NCBI RefSeq assembly: GCF_000145235.1
Contig: NC_014391.1
Location: 6,682,501 to 6,746,500 of the forward strand
DNA from: Micromonospora aurantiaca ATCC 27029
GTDB lineage: Bacteria > Actinomycetota > Actinomycetes > Mycobacteriales > Micromonosporaceae
Reading direction: 5' to 3'
Length of the DNA: 64,000 nt
In this document: piece after piece, positions 41,666 through 50,427 of the stretch
Layout of the letters: the number at the start of each line of letters is the position of its first letter
Numbering within the stretch: the stretch's first letter is position 1
Notes under the pieces: generated by a model
Database searches by the model: none
What the model was told of the DNA's origin: nothing
The model's input: only the letters and a program-made list of their open reading frames with translations
Position numbers and translations under genes: made by a program

Positions 41666-44358
41666 TTCGCCCCACCGCCTACGAGCCCGATCCCGCGGCC
41701 GGCCCCTGGCTGGAGCAGTACCACGTCATCCGGTTCGCCGAGCGCTGGCGCACAGGCCTCGAAGAGGTGTATCGCCTCGGCTGGAAGCGCAGGCAGAACC
41801 ATGTCGGACTGCCGTTGCGCCAACTCAACGGGCTGTTCCGCGCGGTTGCCCCGGGCGTGACGGCGACCGGGCGCGGTGCTGGAAGCGACGCCACAGTGCC
41901 GTGGATTTACGCGCGCGAGCCGGTACCCGCCGACGTGATCCGGCCCGTGATCTCCTCCTGGGTCACAGGCTTTCCGATTCCCGATGAGCACCAGCAGCGC
42001 CTGGCTGACGTCGTGGAGACGGCCCACAAGAGCATCCCTGAGTGGGACGTGGCGCAGGTCGACCTGACCACCGTCCAGCCCTCGCCGGAAGGCACGGCGG
42101 ATCCCTCGCGTCAGTTATACGCACTGGTGCCGGAGATCCTGGCGGCCCGGCTCGCGGCACGCCCGCTGCGCCTACCCGGCGTCGGGCGCGACCTGTGGTT
42201 CCGGGTGGTCGACCGGGAGCAGGGGGCCGAGTTGGTGTCGTGGCCACCGCAGGAATTCGTGACGAACCGTCGCACCTGGTTCTACTCAGCCGTCCTGACC
42301 ATCACGGTGCAGACCGTGCCGTTCGTGCCGACATACCGGGTGCATGTGTCGTCCGGGATTCGCCGGTGGATGACCTCCGGGACGGATCTGTCGCACAACC
42401 AGACGGCTCGGGTCCTCCTCGATGTTCCGCTTCCCTGGTCCGACCTCACCGAGAAGGGAACGTCTCGGCTGATCGCCAACCGCGTGGGGTGGAGCCGGGA
42501 CCGGCGGCGCATCGACTGGCGGGACCACAGTGTGGCAGGTCTTCTGCCCGACCTTGACATCGTCCGGACCTATCCGAGGGCGGACGAGGTCGTCGCGCAG
42601 GCCCCGACCTGGATAAAAGGCCGGGGCGGGATCTCGGCTGGGATCGTGCACCAGAACCGGTACGGGACCCACGGGGTTGAGACCGGGCTGCTCTCCGGCG
42701 AGCGGTCACTCATCGACGGGTGGGTCGAGGAAGGGCTTCGGCCACTGTTCCGCCGGGCACCCGAACTGCACAGGGTTCGCGAAGCCAACAAACCCACCCT
42801 GATCTCCAAGCCTGCCGCGAAGACCAATCCGGCCGGTCACGCCGAGGCGGTGCGGAAAGCCGTCGCCGCCCGCCGCGAGGCACTGAAGACAAGCCTCGCC
42901 GGCGAGCCCCTAGGTGTGGATCTCCTCTGGCAGTTCCCGGAGACCCGGCACGCGCTCCTGTCCGAACTCGCCGAGTTGCTCGGCTTTCCGACCGACGTTG
43001 CCAGCACTCAGCCGGACCAGGAGTGGCGGTTTGATGGCCTACGGGTGTGCGTGCGTACCGCTGAGCTCGGGGCGCTCGGGGCGCCGCTCGACGTCTCCCG
43101 GCGGGCGGGAGTGACGCGGTCCGGCGCCTTCGACGAGGCACTTCGCGCGCGCCGGGTCGCTGTCGCGGCGCGGCTGCGCCAACGGTCCGGGCCACCTGGG
43201 CTCGCCATCGTCGAGATCGGTGGGGAGCAGCGGTTCACCGCTCAGGACTCTGACCCCAAGTTCGCGGTCCGCTTGGGCCTTGCCGACACCGGCCGACTCA
43301 GCCAGTTCATCACCGTGCCGACCGACGCCACGGCTGACGTCAGCATGCGGGCGCGTGCCGCATGGCTGGACGGCCTGCGGCAGCTCGGCGCGACGACCAT
43401 CCCCAGCCCTCGAGTCAGCGACGGGGTGCCGCAGGCCGTCCAGTACCTGGCGCTGTGGGTAGTGCGCCGACGCGCCAACGGGCCGACCAGGCGGGCGGGG
43501 CAGAAGCTGGTAGCGCTGCTGATCCGGCCGCACGACGACCACCACCGTGTCTGCGGGTGGGACGAATTAAGCCGGGAGTGGGTACCTTACCCCGTGCTGC
43601 TGCTGCGACTCGCTCAGCGGGTGGAGTCGGTCGAAGTTCGGGACACGGAGAGCGACGAACACGCCAAGACGCAGGCCCTCTCCCCGGACGAACAACGCGA
43701 GGACATCGAGCGGCAGATCCGTTCCGTCCTCTACCAGGCTCGCCACCGACCGACGCTACTGCTGGCGAACGCGGGCAACCTCCGCAGCGCCTGGCGGTGG
43801 CTCCGCAACCCCTCACTCACCGTCGACAGGATCGGCTTCTCCGCCGACGAACCACAACGGCTGGCCGCCTATGGTCCCGATCTCCGCTTCGTCCTTACCC
43901 GCGACGGCGCGGGACGGGAGGAGACGCCCCAGTGGTACGCGCCGGCGGCGGACGACGCGGTGGCCGGCCTGGCCAGCGGACTCTGGGCTGCGGAGGACGC
44001 GGCGGCCGGGAACCGGGTCTTCGTCAGCATCACCGACAAGCCGGCGAGCGCGGGAAAGGTTCACAAGGGGCTGATGAAGCTCGGCCCGCACCCATCATGG
44101 CCAAAGGGTCCGTCTGTGGTCGGGCGGAACCCCCAGTACCTCGAACTCGTCGTCCTCGGCTGCCTCTCAGAGAAGGTGCTGGCCGACGCCGGCGTCGTGG
44201 ACGGCAAGCCGGACTCGCCCGCGACCTGGGCGGCCCTCACCCACCAACTCCGCTTCCACGACGACTACCCGCCGCTAGCGCGGCCCCTTCCACTGCACCT
44301 GGCGAAGCTTGCCGAGGAGTACGTCCTACCGGTCATGCCCGAGGCGCTAAAGGACTGA
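41653..44358 (+). CDS. pPIWI-RE family protein
   Basis: A 901-residue protein I read as pPIWI-RE, the prokaryotic PIWI-like family found with a DinG-type helicase and a nuclease. An N-terminal region (to about 390, MYTLIRPTAYEPDP...) matches the X/DUF3962-like part, the middle acts as a MID-like segment (SLIDGWVEEGLRPLFRRAPE), and the C-terminal RNase H-like module includes LVALLIRPHDDHHRVCG, RPTLLLANAGNLRSAW and RNPQYLE (R825, E831), consistent with the conserved Arg/Glu of the family name. TTA codons at 155 and 639. GTG 41653 lies inside the helicase gene. Last gene of the operon. Confidence 0.75.
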   Translation: MYTLIRPTAYEPDPAAGPWLEQYHVIRFAERWRTGLEEVYRLGWKRRQNHVGLPLRQLNGLFRAVAPGVTATGRGAGSDATVPWIYAREPVPADVIRPVISSWVTGFPIPDEHQQRLADVVETAHKSIPEWDVAQVDLTTVQPSPEGTADPSRQLYALVPEILAARLAARPLRLPGVGRDLWFRVVDREQGAELVSWPPQEFVTNRRTWFYSAVLTITVQTVPFVPTYRVHVSSGIRRWMTSGTDLSHNQTARVLLDVPLPWSDLTEKGTSRLIANRVGWSRDRRRIDWRDHSVAGLLPDLDIVRTYPRADEVVAQAPTWIKGRGGISAGIVHQNRYGTHGVETGLLSGERSLIDGWVEEGLRPLFRRAPELHRVREANKPTLISKPAAKTNPAGHAEAVRKAVAARREALKTSLAGEPLGVDLLWQFPETRHALLSELAELLGFPTDVASTQPDQEWRFDGLRVCVRTAELGALGAPLDVSRRAGVTRSGAFDEALRARRVAVAARLRQRSGPPGLAIVEIGGEQRFTAQDSDPKFAVRLGLADTGRLSQFITVPTDATADVSMRARAAWLDGLRQLGATTIPSPRVSDGVPQAVQYLALWVVRRRANGPTRRAGQKLVALLIRPHDDHHRVCGWDELSREWVPYPVLLLRLAQRVESVEVRDTESDEHAKTQALSPDEQREDIERQIRSVLYQARHRPTLLLANAGNLRSAWRWLRNPSLTVDRIGFSADEPQRLAAYGPDLRFVLTRDGAGREETPQWYAPAADDAVAGLASGLWAAEDAAAGNRVFVSITDKPASAGKVHKGLMKLGPHPSWPKGPSVVGRNPQYLELVVLGCLSEKVLADAGVVDGKPDSPATWAALTHQLRFHDDYPPLARPLPLHLAKLAEEYVLPVMPEALKD

Positions 44359-44452
44359 GACTCACCGATCGCGACGCGACGCGGCACCTCCCTATACGGA
44401 AAGGTGCCGCGCCGCACCGCGTTCGAAGCGGCGGCGTACCCTGCGGGCGGTC

Positions 44453-44925
44453 GTGGTCTTCCCGCTGCCGGAGCTCCCGCGAATGATCAGCAGCGTGGAG
44501 GGCGCGAGTGCCGCCGCACTGTTGCGCGCCCAGGTGGCTGCCGGCCGCAGCTCCCCCTACCGGCTGTCCCGCACCGCGCAGGTCGACCTCGCCGACGCAT
44601 ACGTCCGGCAGCCACCCATGCCAGATGGCTCGTCCCAGCGAGACGCGGACCCCGGTGCGCTGGTGGAGTCGGTGGAGTCCGCGCTGGCGCGGCATCGGCA
44701 TATGGTGGTAACCGGTGGCCCTGGCTGCAACAAGTCAACCATGACATTACGGCTGGTCGACACGACTTCGGCGGCGCTTATCGAGAAGAACCGGCGGGCT
44801 TCGTTGATGCCGACCCGGGAACTGGCCGAGATGTCCAAGGCGCTTTCACCACAGCACTGTCCGCAGCACTCGCCGCCGAACCCGGGCCAGCCCCAGCCGG
44901 TCAGCTATCTTCCCTGGTCACGTCG
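44453..44925 (+). pseudogene. truncated P-loop NTPase fragment at the internal att copy
   Basis: The frame reads EGASAAALLRAQVAAGRSSP, YVRQPPMPDG and VVTGGPGCNKSTMTLRLVDT, matching the start of a NACHT/AAA-like NTPase from its pre-ATPase region through Walker A. The rest is missing: the frame runs into the att core at 44926. The invariant Gly before Lys in the P-loop is Asn (GCNKST), so it would not work. A fragment left by recombination at the att site. Confidence 0.55.
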
Positions 44926-44965
44926 GTGCGCCCGAAGGGACTCGAACCCCTAACCTTCTGATCCG
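44926..44965 (-). repeat. attachment-site core, internal copy
   Basis: 40 bases identical to the tRNA-Arg 3' end at 31128-31167 except the outermost base, and diverging right after GATCCG. It divides the island into a 13.8-kb left part (regulator, kinase, pPIWI-RE) and a 4.2-kb right part (toxin-antitoxin, integrase), suggesting two elements joined in tandem. 44966-45051 holds no gene. Confidence 0.8.
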
Positions 44966-45051
44966 AAGGCCGCAGCGGGAGCCCCATCGGCACCGACCGG
45001 GGCCCGAACTGGATGCTTTGATCAACTACTCGATACCTGGGAGCAAGATTC

Positions 45052-45939
45052 TTAAGAACGCTGCCGATAGGCGCGGAGCATCGTCTCAACGTAGATGGGG
45101 GCTAGCCCACGCAGCAATTCCTCGGGAAGCGCTCCGGCCAGCGCCGTGACTGCGAGATCGACGCCAGGGCTGCTTGGCCCGCCGAACTGCGCGACTAGGC
45201 GGTCGACGCCGGCGGCGACGCTGGCGCCACATATGGGGTTCATGGCGAGTTCGGCCAGACGGGTGCCGACGGCGTCCGGCGGTGTGGGAGCCCGCATCAG
45301 CCGGATGACATCGGCGCAGTCCTTGGGCTTGACGCGATGCGCGCGACCGCGGTCGCCGTCAGTCAGCCGGTCTGCGATCTTGTGGCTCTTGGCGACCAGA
45401 AGAGCTGCGGGGCCCGCCACTCTGATCGTGGCTTGCCGGGTGTCGAGGTCTGGTTCGAGGCTGCCGACCGTCATCTCAGTGTTGTCGACGATGGTCGCTT
45501 CGAGTCCTGGCGTCCAGCGGGTGGCGTTCTTTCCGTGGTCGGGCAGCCGGGCGTCGCGTTTGCCTCGTCCGGGTGCGAGCGCTTCGGGAACGAGGAGGTC
45601 GACAGGGACGAACACGGTCTCTTTTTCGATCTTTGCGGGTGCCAGCCACGTGCCCGGTTCGATGCCGCCGTTGTCGGTCTTCACCTTGAGGGTGAAGCCT
45701 GCTTCGGTCATCGCTTCGGCGATGCGCGGGTCGGGGCCGAGCCTGGCCGGATCGATGCTCAGGTCAGCGTCGGCGGTGAACGGGGCGACGCTGACCTCCA
45801 GGTCCGCCTCGCCCGCCTGCAGGTAGATCGCCTGCGCGCCCACCAGTACAACGGCGGCGCGGTGCTCGCCAAGAGCGTCCAGGGCGTTCAGGAGGACGCG
45901 GCGGGCAGCCACGTACACGAAGGGATCGGGCGCGGTCAC
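45052..45939 (-). CDS. AbiEii-like nucleotidyltransferase toxin
   Basis: A 295-residue nucleotidyltransferase-fold protein. The core motif is VLVGAQAIYLQAG with the metal-binding pair FTADADLSI (D57, D59), the pattern of AbiEii/AbiGii type IV toxins, which transfer nucleotides to tRNA. A helical C-terminal half carries KSHKIADRL and KPKDCADVIRLM. GTG start. It lies 9 bases after the AbiEi-like gene on the same strand, forming a toxin-antitoxin unit in the right part of the island. Its target is unknown. Confidence 0.75.
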   Translation of the reverse strand: MTAPDPFVYVAARRVLLNALDALGEHRAAVVLVGAQAIYLQAGEADLEVSVAPFTADADLSIDPARLGPDPRIAEAMTEAGFTLKVKTDNGGIEPGTWLAPAKIEKETVFVPVDLLVPEALAPGRGKRDARLPDHGKNATRWTPGLEATIVDNTEMTVGSLEPDLDTRQATIRVAGPAALLVAKSHKIADRLTDGDRGRAHRVKPKDCADVIRLMRAPTPPDAVGTRLAELAMNPICGASVAAGVDRLVAQFGGPSSPGVDLAVTALAGALPEELLRGLAPIYVETMLRAYRQRS

Positions 45940-45948
45940 CCGCCGACG

Positions 45949-47034
45949 CTACACCGGCTTGGGCAGATGGTCTTGGCGCCAGGCCGCGGGATCGCCCGAC
46001 ATCCAGTCCAGTAGTGCCTCGCCCTCCTCTGGGAGACGGCCGTTGCCCGCCAGGCAATCCAAGACGAGCTGCGATAGTCCAACGTGGAAAGTACCGTCTT
46101 CGGCCATGCGTGAACGGGCCAGTTGAGATGCGTCGGCTGCGGTGAGCAGGATGACGTTGGCGCCCTGCTGTGTGGGCATGAGCTCAAACCGGGAGGCGGT
46201 CGCGGCGATGTCGGGGACGTAGAGGGCGAGCTGCGTCGGGGCGGCAATCTGCACGTACTCGTTTGCGGCATAGCTGCCGGTGATGACGGCCTGGTCATCG
46301 TTGCTGAGCCTCCGCAGCAGCGATGGGACGCCGGTTCGTGCGATATAGGTCTGGCTACGGTTGCTCTTGAGCAGGTTGTAGTGCTGCGCTCGGGCACGCA
46401 GCAGTTCTCGCCAGTCGACGCGGGTGACAGCCTTGCTGCCCGGGTCGCGCTCGACCAGGCGGTCGTCGACGAGTGCGGTCAGAGTGCGCGAGACGTACGC
46501 GTTGCTGAGGCCACTGGCCGCAGCGAGATCCACGAGCCGATACGGCGGTGCGAAGTCGGTGAGCACGCGCACCAGAGCGTTGCTGCCGGGACCTTTGAGC
46601 CGGACGGGCGGCTTCGCCGGCGGGTTCGGGTCCTGCTGGGCGCCATCGAGCCTGATGTGAATCGCTGGCCGCGGGATCCGGACTAGCACATTGCCGGTGA
46701 GGTCGATGTAGTTGATGTCCCGCTCGCGGAGCACTTCCCTTGAACGTGGGCTGAGCCAGGGCGCGACGACGATGATCGGTTCTCGGACGACCCGGCGCAT
46801 GAGCCGATGGTTCCCGCCTAGCACACGGTCAACGTCGCGCGGGATGAAGCGCCTGAACGCCTGGACGATGAGCGTGCAGTGGTAGTTCGCCGCCTGGATC
46901 TCCCACATGGCGTCGTGTCCTGCGTCGCCGTCCTCGAAGGCCCGGCGGTTAACCTTCATGTCGTCGTCCGTGATCAGCTCGGTGAACTGGTCGAACGCGG
47001 CGGTCAGCAATTCCTGCTCAGTGGGGCCGTTCAT
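45949..47034 (-). CDS. AbiEi-like winged-helix antitoxin/regulator
   Basis: A 361-residue protein upstream of the AbiEii-like toxin. A central winged helix (LVDLAAASGLSNAYVSRTLT, ALVDDRLVERDPGSKAV) and a C-terminal domain (SQTYIARTGVPSLLRRLSND) fit type IV antitoxins that repress their own operon. The N-terminal part (about 1-140) includes VREPIIVVAPWLSPRSREVL and a LTGNVLVRIPRPAIHIRLDG strand pair. ATG 47034 has no ribosome binding site; an AT-rich palindrome is 18 bases upstream. It probably neutralises the toxin at the promoter or by another route. Confidence 0.72.
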   Translation of the reverse strand: MNGPTEQELLTAAFDQFTELITDDDMKVNRRAFEDGDAGHDAMWEIQAANYHCTLIVQAFRRFIPRDVDRVLGGNHRLMRRVVREPIIVVAPWLSPRSREVLRERDINYIDLTGNVLVRIPRPAIHIRLDGAQQDPNPPAKPPVRLKGPGSNALVRVLTDFAPPYRLVDLAAASGLSNAYVSRTLTALVDDRLVERDPGSKAVTRVDWRELLRARAQHYNLLKSNRSQTYIARTGVPSLLRRLSNDDQAVITGSYAANEYVQIAAPTQLALYVPDIAATASRFELMPTQQGANVILLTAADASQLARSRMAEDGTFHVGLSQLVLDCLAGNGRLPEEGEALLDWMSGDPAAWRQDHLPKPV

Positions 47035-47051
47035 GCGTCAAAGTTTGCCAC

Positions 47052-47064
47052 AAATCTAGAATTT
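47052..47064. promoter_or_regulatory. AT-rich palindrome upstream of the antitoxin gene
   Basis: AAATCTAGAATTT is a near-palindrome 18 bases before the AbiEi-like start, where a self-repressing antitoxin would bind. Its AT content stands out. Confidence 0.4.
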
Positions 47065-47569
47065 AGCAGCCATGGGCAAACACGTGACTCCAGTTAAATC
47101 TTGCGGCAGCGCAACTCGGGTGAAACGGACAACTAGCGTGGTAAGGTCCTGCACCCGGTGGGCGTTCAGGGTGCGACGGCGTGGTCGGGAGGCGGCGGCC
47201 CGCCAAGAGCGACGGCGGTTCTCCTGCGTCCGCAGCAAGAACGCGCCGCCCCCACACATCGTCTTTACCAGGACCCTGGCCCATTCGGGCCGCGGCGCTC
47301 AGCGATCGACGTATCGGCATCTCGCGGAGAGGAACCTCATGTCCGGTCACCGTCGCCCATGAGTGTCCCGTGACACCAGCTCGAGCGACCTGGCCAGACT
47401 GGCCCCTACCCACTGCCTGAGCCTCGGCCCCGACGAGAGTTGCATGGTTCTCGTTGGGCAAGTGTGCGGATGTCCGGAAGTCACGGGTGGCGAGCGTCGA
47501 GATAAGTTCCCGTACCCGTAGATCGGGCAACGTCGATGCAACAGGTGACTCCTTCAGAAGGGCACGCTC
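47065..47569. other. intergenic stretch between antitoxin and integrase
   Basis: 505 bases without a convincing gene. Open frames on both strands have no ribosome binding sites or recognisable sequence. An AGAAGGG close to 47557 serves the integrase. It may contain the integrase promoter and arm sites, which I cannot define. Confidence 0.4.
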
Positions 47570-49154
47570 ATGACGGCCTCAGGTGTGATCTTCAAACGGT
47601 GCGGATGCCGCGACGACCAGCGGCGGCGATTGGAGCAGTCCTGCCCCCGACTGGGCGAACGTGGCCACGGCACCTGGTACTTCCACTGCTCGGCGACCAA
47701 CCTCATCGGCCGCAAAGAACGGGTCCGTCGCGGCGGCTACCCCTCGCAGGCCGCCGCCCGCCGTGCCCGCGACGGATGGCTGACCACGACCGAGGCGGAC
47801 CGGACGGCGCAGGGCTGGACGGTCGAGCGGTGGCTGCGGCACTGGCTCGACAACCGCACGAAATTCCGCCCGACCACCCGCTTCCACTACACCCGCGACG
47901 TCGACATCGTCCTGATCCCTCACCTCGGCCGCTACCGCCTGGCTGACCTCGACGCCCCCCCCTTTTTACGCGCCGTGTTCGCGGAGATCGCGGCGACGAG
48001 GAACAGCAAGGGCCGCCCCCAATCCGCCTCGGCGATGCACCACCTACGCACGACTCTGCGGGCCGCCCTCAACCTCGCGGTCAAGGAAGGAATCCTGGAC
48101 TGCAACCCGGCCCGGCACATCGAGATCACCGGCTACCAGCAACCCCACGCCAGGGTCTGGACCGACGCCCGCGTCGAGTCCTGGGAACAGACCGGCGCCC
48201 GGCCGGCGGTGGCGGTCTGGACCGCCGACCAGCTCGCCGAGTTCCTCGGCGCCGTCAACGACGATCCCCTGTTCGCCCTCTGGTGGCTCGCCGGGCTGCG
48301 CGGGCTGCGCCGTGGTGAGCTGTGCGGGCTGCGGTGGTCCGACATCGATCTCGACCGTGGCATCCTGACCATCGAACGCAACCGCACCACCGCCGGCTAC
48401 CAGATCGTCGAAGGCCAACCCAAGACCCCCGCCGGCCGGCGGACGGTCGCCCTCGACAAACGCAGCGTGCAGATCCTGCGCGTACACCGCCGCTACGAGC
48501 AGGACAGAAAAGGCGGAGGCGGCGGAGAACGGCACGCCGTGGACCGACAGCGGATACGTGTTCACCCGCTCAGACGGCAATCCGATCAATCCGAACTACG
48601 CCACTATCCGCTTTCGGATCCTCGTACGCCGGGCCGGGCTGCCCCCGGTGCGGCTGCACGACCTGCGCCACGGCGCCGCGTCCCTCGCCCACGAAGCCGG
48701 AGCCGACCTGAAGACCCTGCAGGATCTCCTCGGGCACTCCAGCATCGTGGTCACCGCCGACACCTACACCAGCGTCCTGCCGCAGATCCAGCGTCGTTGC
48801 GCCGACGCTACCGCCCAACTGGTGCTCAACGCCGCACGCCGCACCCGGAAGAAGATCAAAGCCAGCGCCCGCAAGAACCGGCCCGACCGCGGTCCCAAAG
48901 CCAGCACCCCCGCTCCGACGAAACCGAAAACAAGTGCTCCGACCCCAGCGAAACGCAAGCAGGCCGCAAAGCCGCAGGTCACGTCCCGACGAACCCGCGA
49001 GAAGGCCGATTTCGGACCTGCACCCACATCGCACCCACGTGACACCCACCATCCACGCAGGCCAGACAGCAAGAAAGGCCTGACCGCCATACCGGCAGGT
49101 CAGACCCTTCATGATCTTGTGCGCCCGAAGGGACTCGAACCCCTAACCTTCTGA
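47570..49154 (+). pseudogene. tyrosine-type integrase with frameshift
   Basis: Site-specific recombinase of the phage-integrase family, next to the right att core. The first frame (from ATG 47570) holds the zinc-ribbon-like N-terminus (FKRCGCRDDQ), SAM-like DNA-binding part (AQGWTVERWLRHWLDN) and the first catalytic Arg (LRGLRRGELCGLRW). The reading then shifts by one base between about 48507 and 48535, and the second frame holds HDLRHGAAS, LGHSSIVVTADTY (nucleophile Tyr) and a long basic tail. All catalytic residues are present but in two frames; sequencing error or pseudogene. The tail ends inside the att core (RPKGLEPLTF). Codon 133 is TTA beside C8T5 runs. Confidence 0.8.
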
Positions 49155-49161
49155 TCCGTAG
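49118..49161 (-). repeat. attachment-site core, right copy
   Basis: Identical over 44 bases to 31127-31170. Downstream of the integrase and overlapping its 3' end, the usual integrase-att arrangement. The right flank does not contain the 5' half of a tRNA, so the intact tRNA-Arg is not here; the array probably continues to the right. Confidence 0.85.
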
Positions 49162-49219
49162 GAGGAAGGGTGAACCACCTTCCCCACCTAACACAAAGTC
49201 TCATAGAACGTGCTGTTTT

Positions 49220-49249
49220 GCAAGCCCTTCGTCCACGCGAAGGGCTTGC
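49220..49249. terminator. hairpin beyond the right att core
   Basis: Perfect 12-bp stem GCAAGCCCTTCG (49220-49231) with CGAAGGGCTTGC (49238-49249), loop 6 bases, followed by TGTTT. Rho-independent style, either strand. Confidence 0.7.
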
Positions 49250-49347
49250 TGTTTCGGCTGGTCCGCGCGCTGCAGCCGAAGGGCGAAGCGCGCGGTTCCC
49301 CGATGGAGATGTCACCGTGCTGATTTTGCCGCGTTGATGCTCGCCCG

Positions 49348-49380
49348 GCGCCGAACATCCGAGCACCAACGGAGCACCAT
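49348..49380. repeat. 33-bp island repeat, right copy
   Basis: Identical to 31367-31399, with the same internal pair of GAGCACCA repeats. It lies beyond the right att core at nearly the same distance as the left copy from its core, so each core is followed to the right by this repeat. That suggests a second element begins at 49118. Confidence 0.7.
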
Positions 49381-49407
49381 GCGAGCCGTGAAGTCCCTCC
49401 CGCAGGA

Positions 49408-49755
49408 TCAGCGGGCCTTCTTCGTCGCCCGCTTGCGTGGCGGCGTCAACAGCTCGGCGATGCCCGCGATCGCGGACGGCACCAGGCGGTAGTACGCCCA
49501 TACGCCACGCTTGTCCCGTTCAAGCAGGCCGGCCTCTGTGAGAATCCGAAGATAATGGCTCACGGTCGGCTGCGACAATCCGAGCGGCTCGGTCAGGTCG
49601 CTCACCGACGCCTCGCCCTCCGGAGACGACTGGATCAGGCTGAGCAAGCGCAGCCGAGCCGGGTCGGCGAAAGCCTTCAGCACTCCCGCGAGCCGCTCGG
49701 CGTCGGCGCGTTCGATGGGCTCGCCGGCGAGGGGCGAGATGGCAGGCTTCATCAT
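49408..49755 (-). CDS. ArsR-family winged-helix repressor
   Basis: A 115-residue ArsR/SmtB repressor: ERLAGVLKAFADPARLRLLS, then SDLTEPLGLSQPTVSHYLRI (recognition helix) and GLLERDKRGVWAYYRLVP (wing). The cysteine motif of metal-sensing members (ELCVCDL) is replaced by EASVSDL, so if it senses metal it uses other residues. Start ATG 49755 is chosen; ATG 49779 would add 8 residues. It is downstream, on the same strand, of decayed metal-efflux and DUF3703 genes, a common actinobacterial trio. Confidence 0.85.
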   Translation of the reverse strand: MMKPAISPLAGEPIERADAERLAGVLKAFADPARLRLLSLIQSSPEGEASVSDLTEPLGLSQPTVSHYLRILTEAGLLERDKRGVWAYYRLVPSAIAGIAELLTPPRKRATKKAR

Positions 49756-50041
49756 GTTCGTGGATCCCACGTCCTGCATCGTCGCAGCAACACCGCCATA
49801 AGGCGGGCAGAACGAGGGTCGAATCACGCTTGACCGGCGGGGCGGAGCTGACGGAGCGCGAGGAGAAAGCATCGCTTGCGACCGCGTCAAACGAGTCTTG
49901 GACCAGACCAAGATGTGCACTCCCTCAGCTCTGCTGGCAGGGATGAGGGCGGCCAGTGCGGCGGGGTCACCAATGCCAGCGTGTAGCGCCCACCCGGTCA
50001 TCTGGTCGGTGACCGGGCGGGCGAGGCGTGGGCTATTGGGC

Positions 50042-50404
50042 TCATCGGGCGGCGTCGGCCGCTGTTCCGGGCGCGTTGGCGAGCACCGCGGCCAGGCCGG
50101 CGGGAATCGGCATGGGTGGGGTCAGCAGTACGCGGGCGCGGCCGGTGTTGCCGACCGGGTAGCGGCCGAGCGCGGATCCGGGTCCGGCTACGGCGAGGCG
50201 GATGACCTGCCCGACCGCTCCTACGCGGTCGCGTTCGTGCAGGGCGCGGCGCAGCATGACGGCGTGGGCCACGGTGTGCGGCCACGGCCAGAGCTGGGAC
50301 AGGATGTGCGCGCGTTCGGCGGCCCGTCACGCCGTCGCCGGGTCGGTCACGGTGCGGCCGGTGGTCAACTCGGCGTCGAACGCGACGCGCACCGCGGACA
50401 GCAT
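50042..50404 (-). pseudogene. DUF3703 gene with an in-frame stop
   Basis: The translation MLSAVRVAFDAELTTGRTVT ... RAAERAHILSQLWPWPHTVA ... GRYPVGNTGRARV ... PMPIPAGLAAVLANA is clearly DUF3703, a small protein often coded beside ArsR and cation transporter genes. Codon 26 is TGA (50329-50327), where family members usually have Trp, so one G-to-A change may have broken it. The rest of the frame is intact. Confidence 0.75.
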
Positions 50405-50427
50405 CCGCCGCCCGATAGCCAGTGCGG

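Noticed and set aside
44404..44961. Plus ORF ending RPKGLEPLTF
   Set aside because: That tail is the translation of the tRNA-Arg 3' end, a known artefact; the frame is also incompatible with the P-loop fragment.
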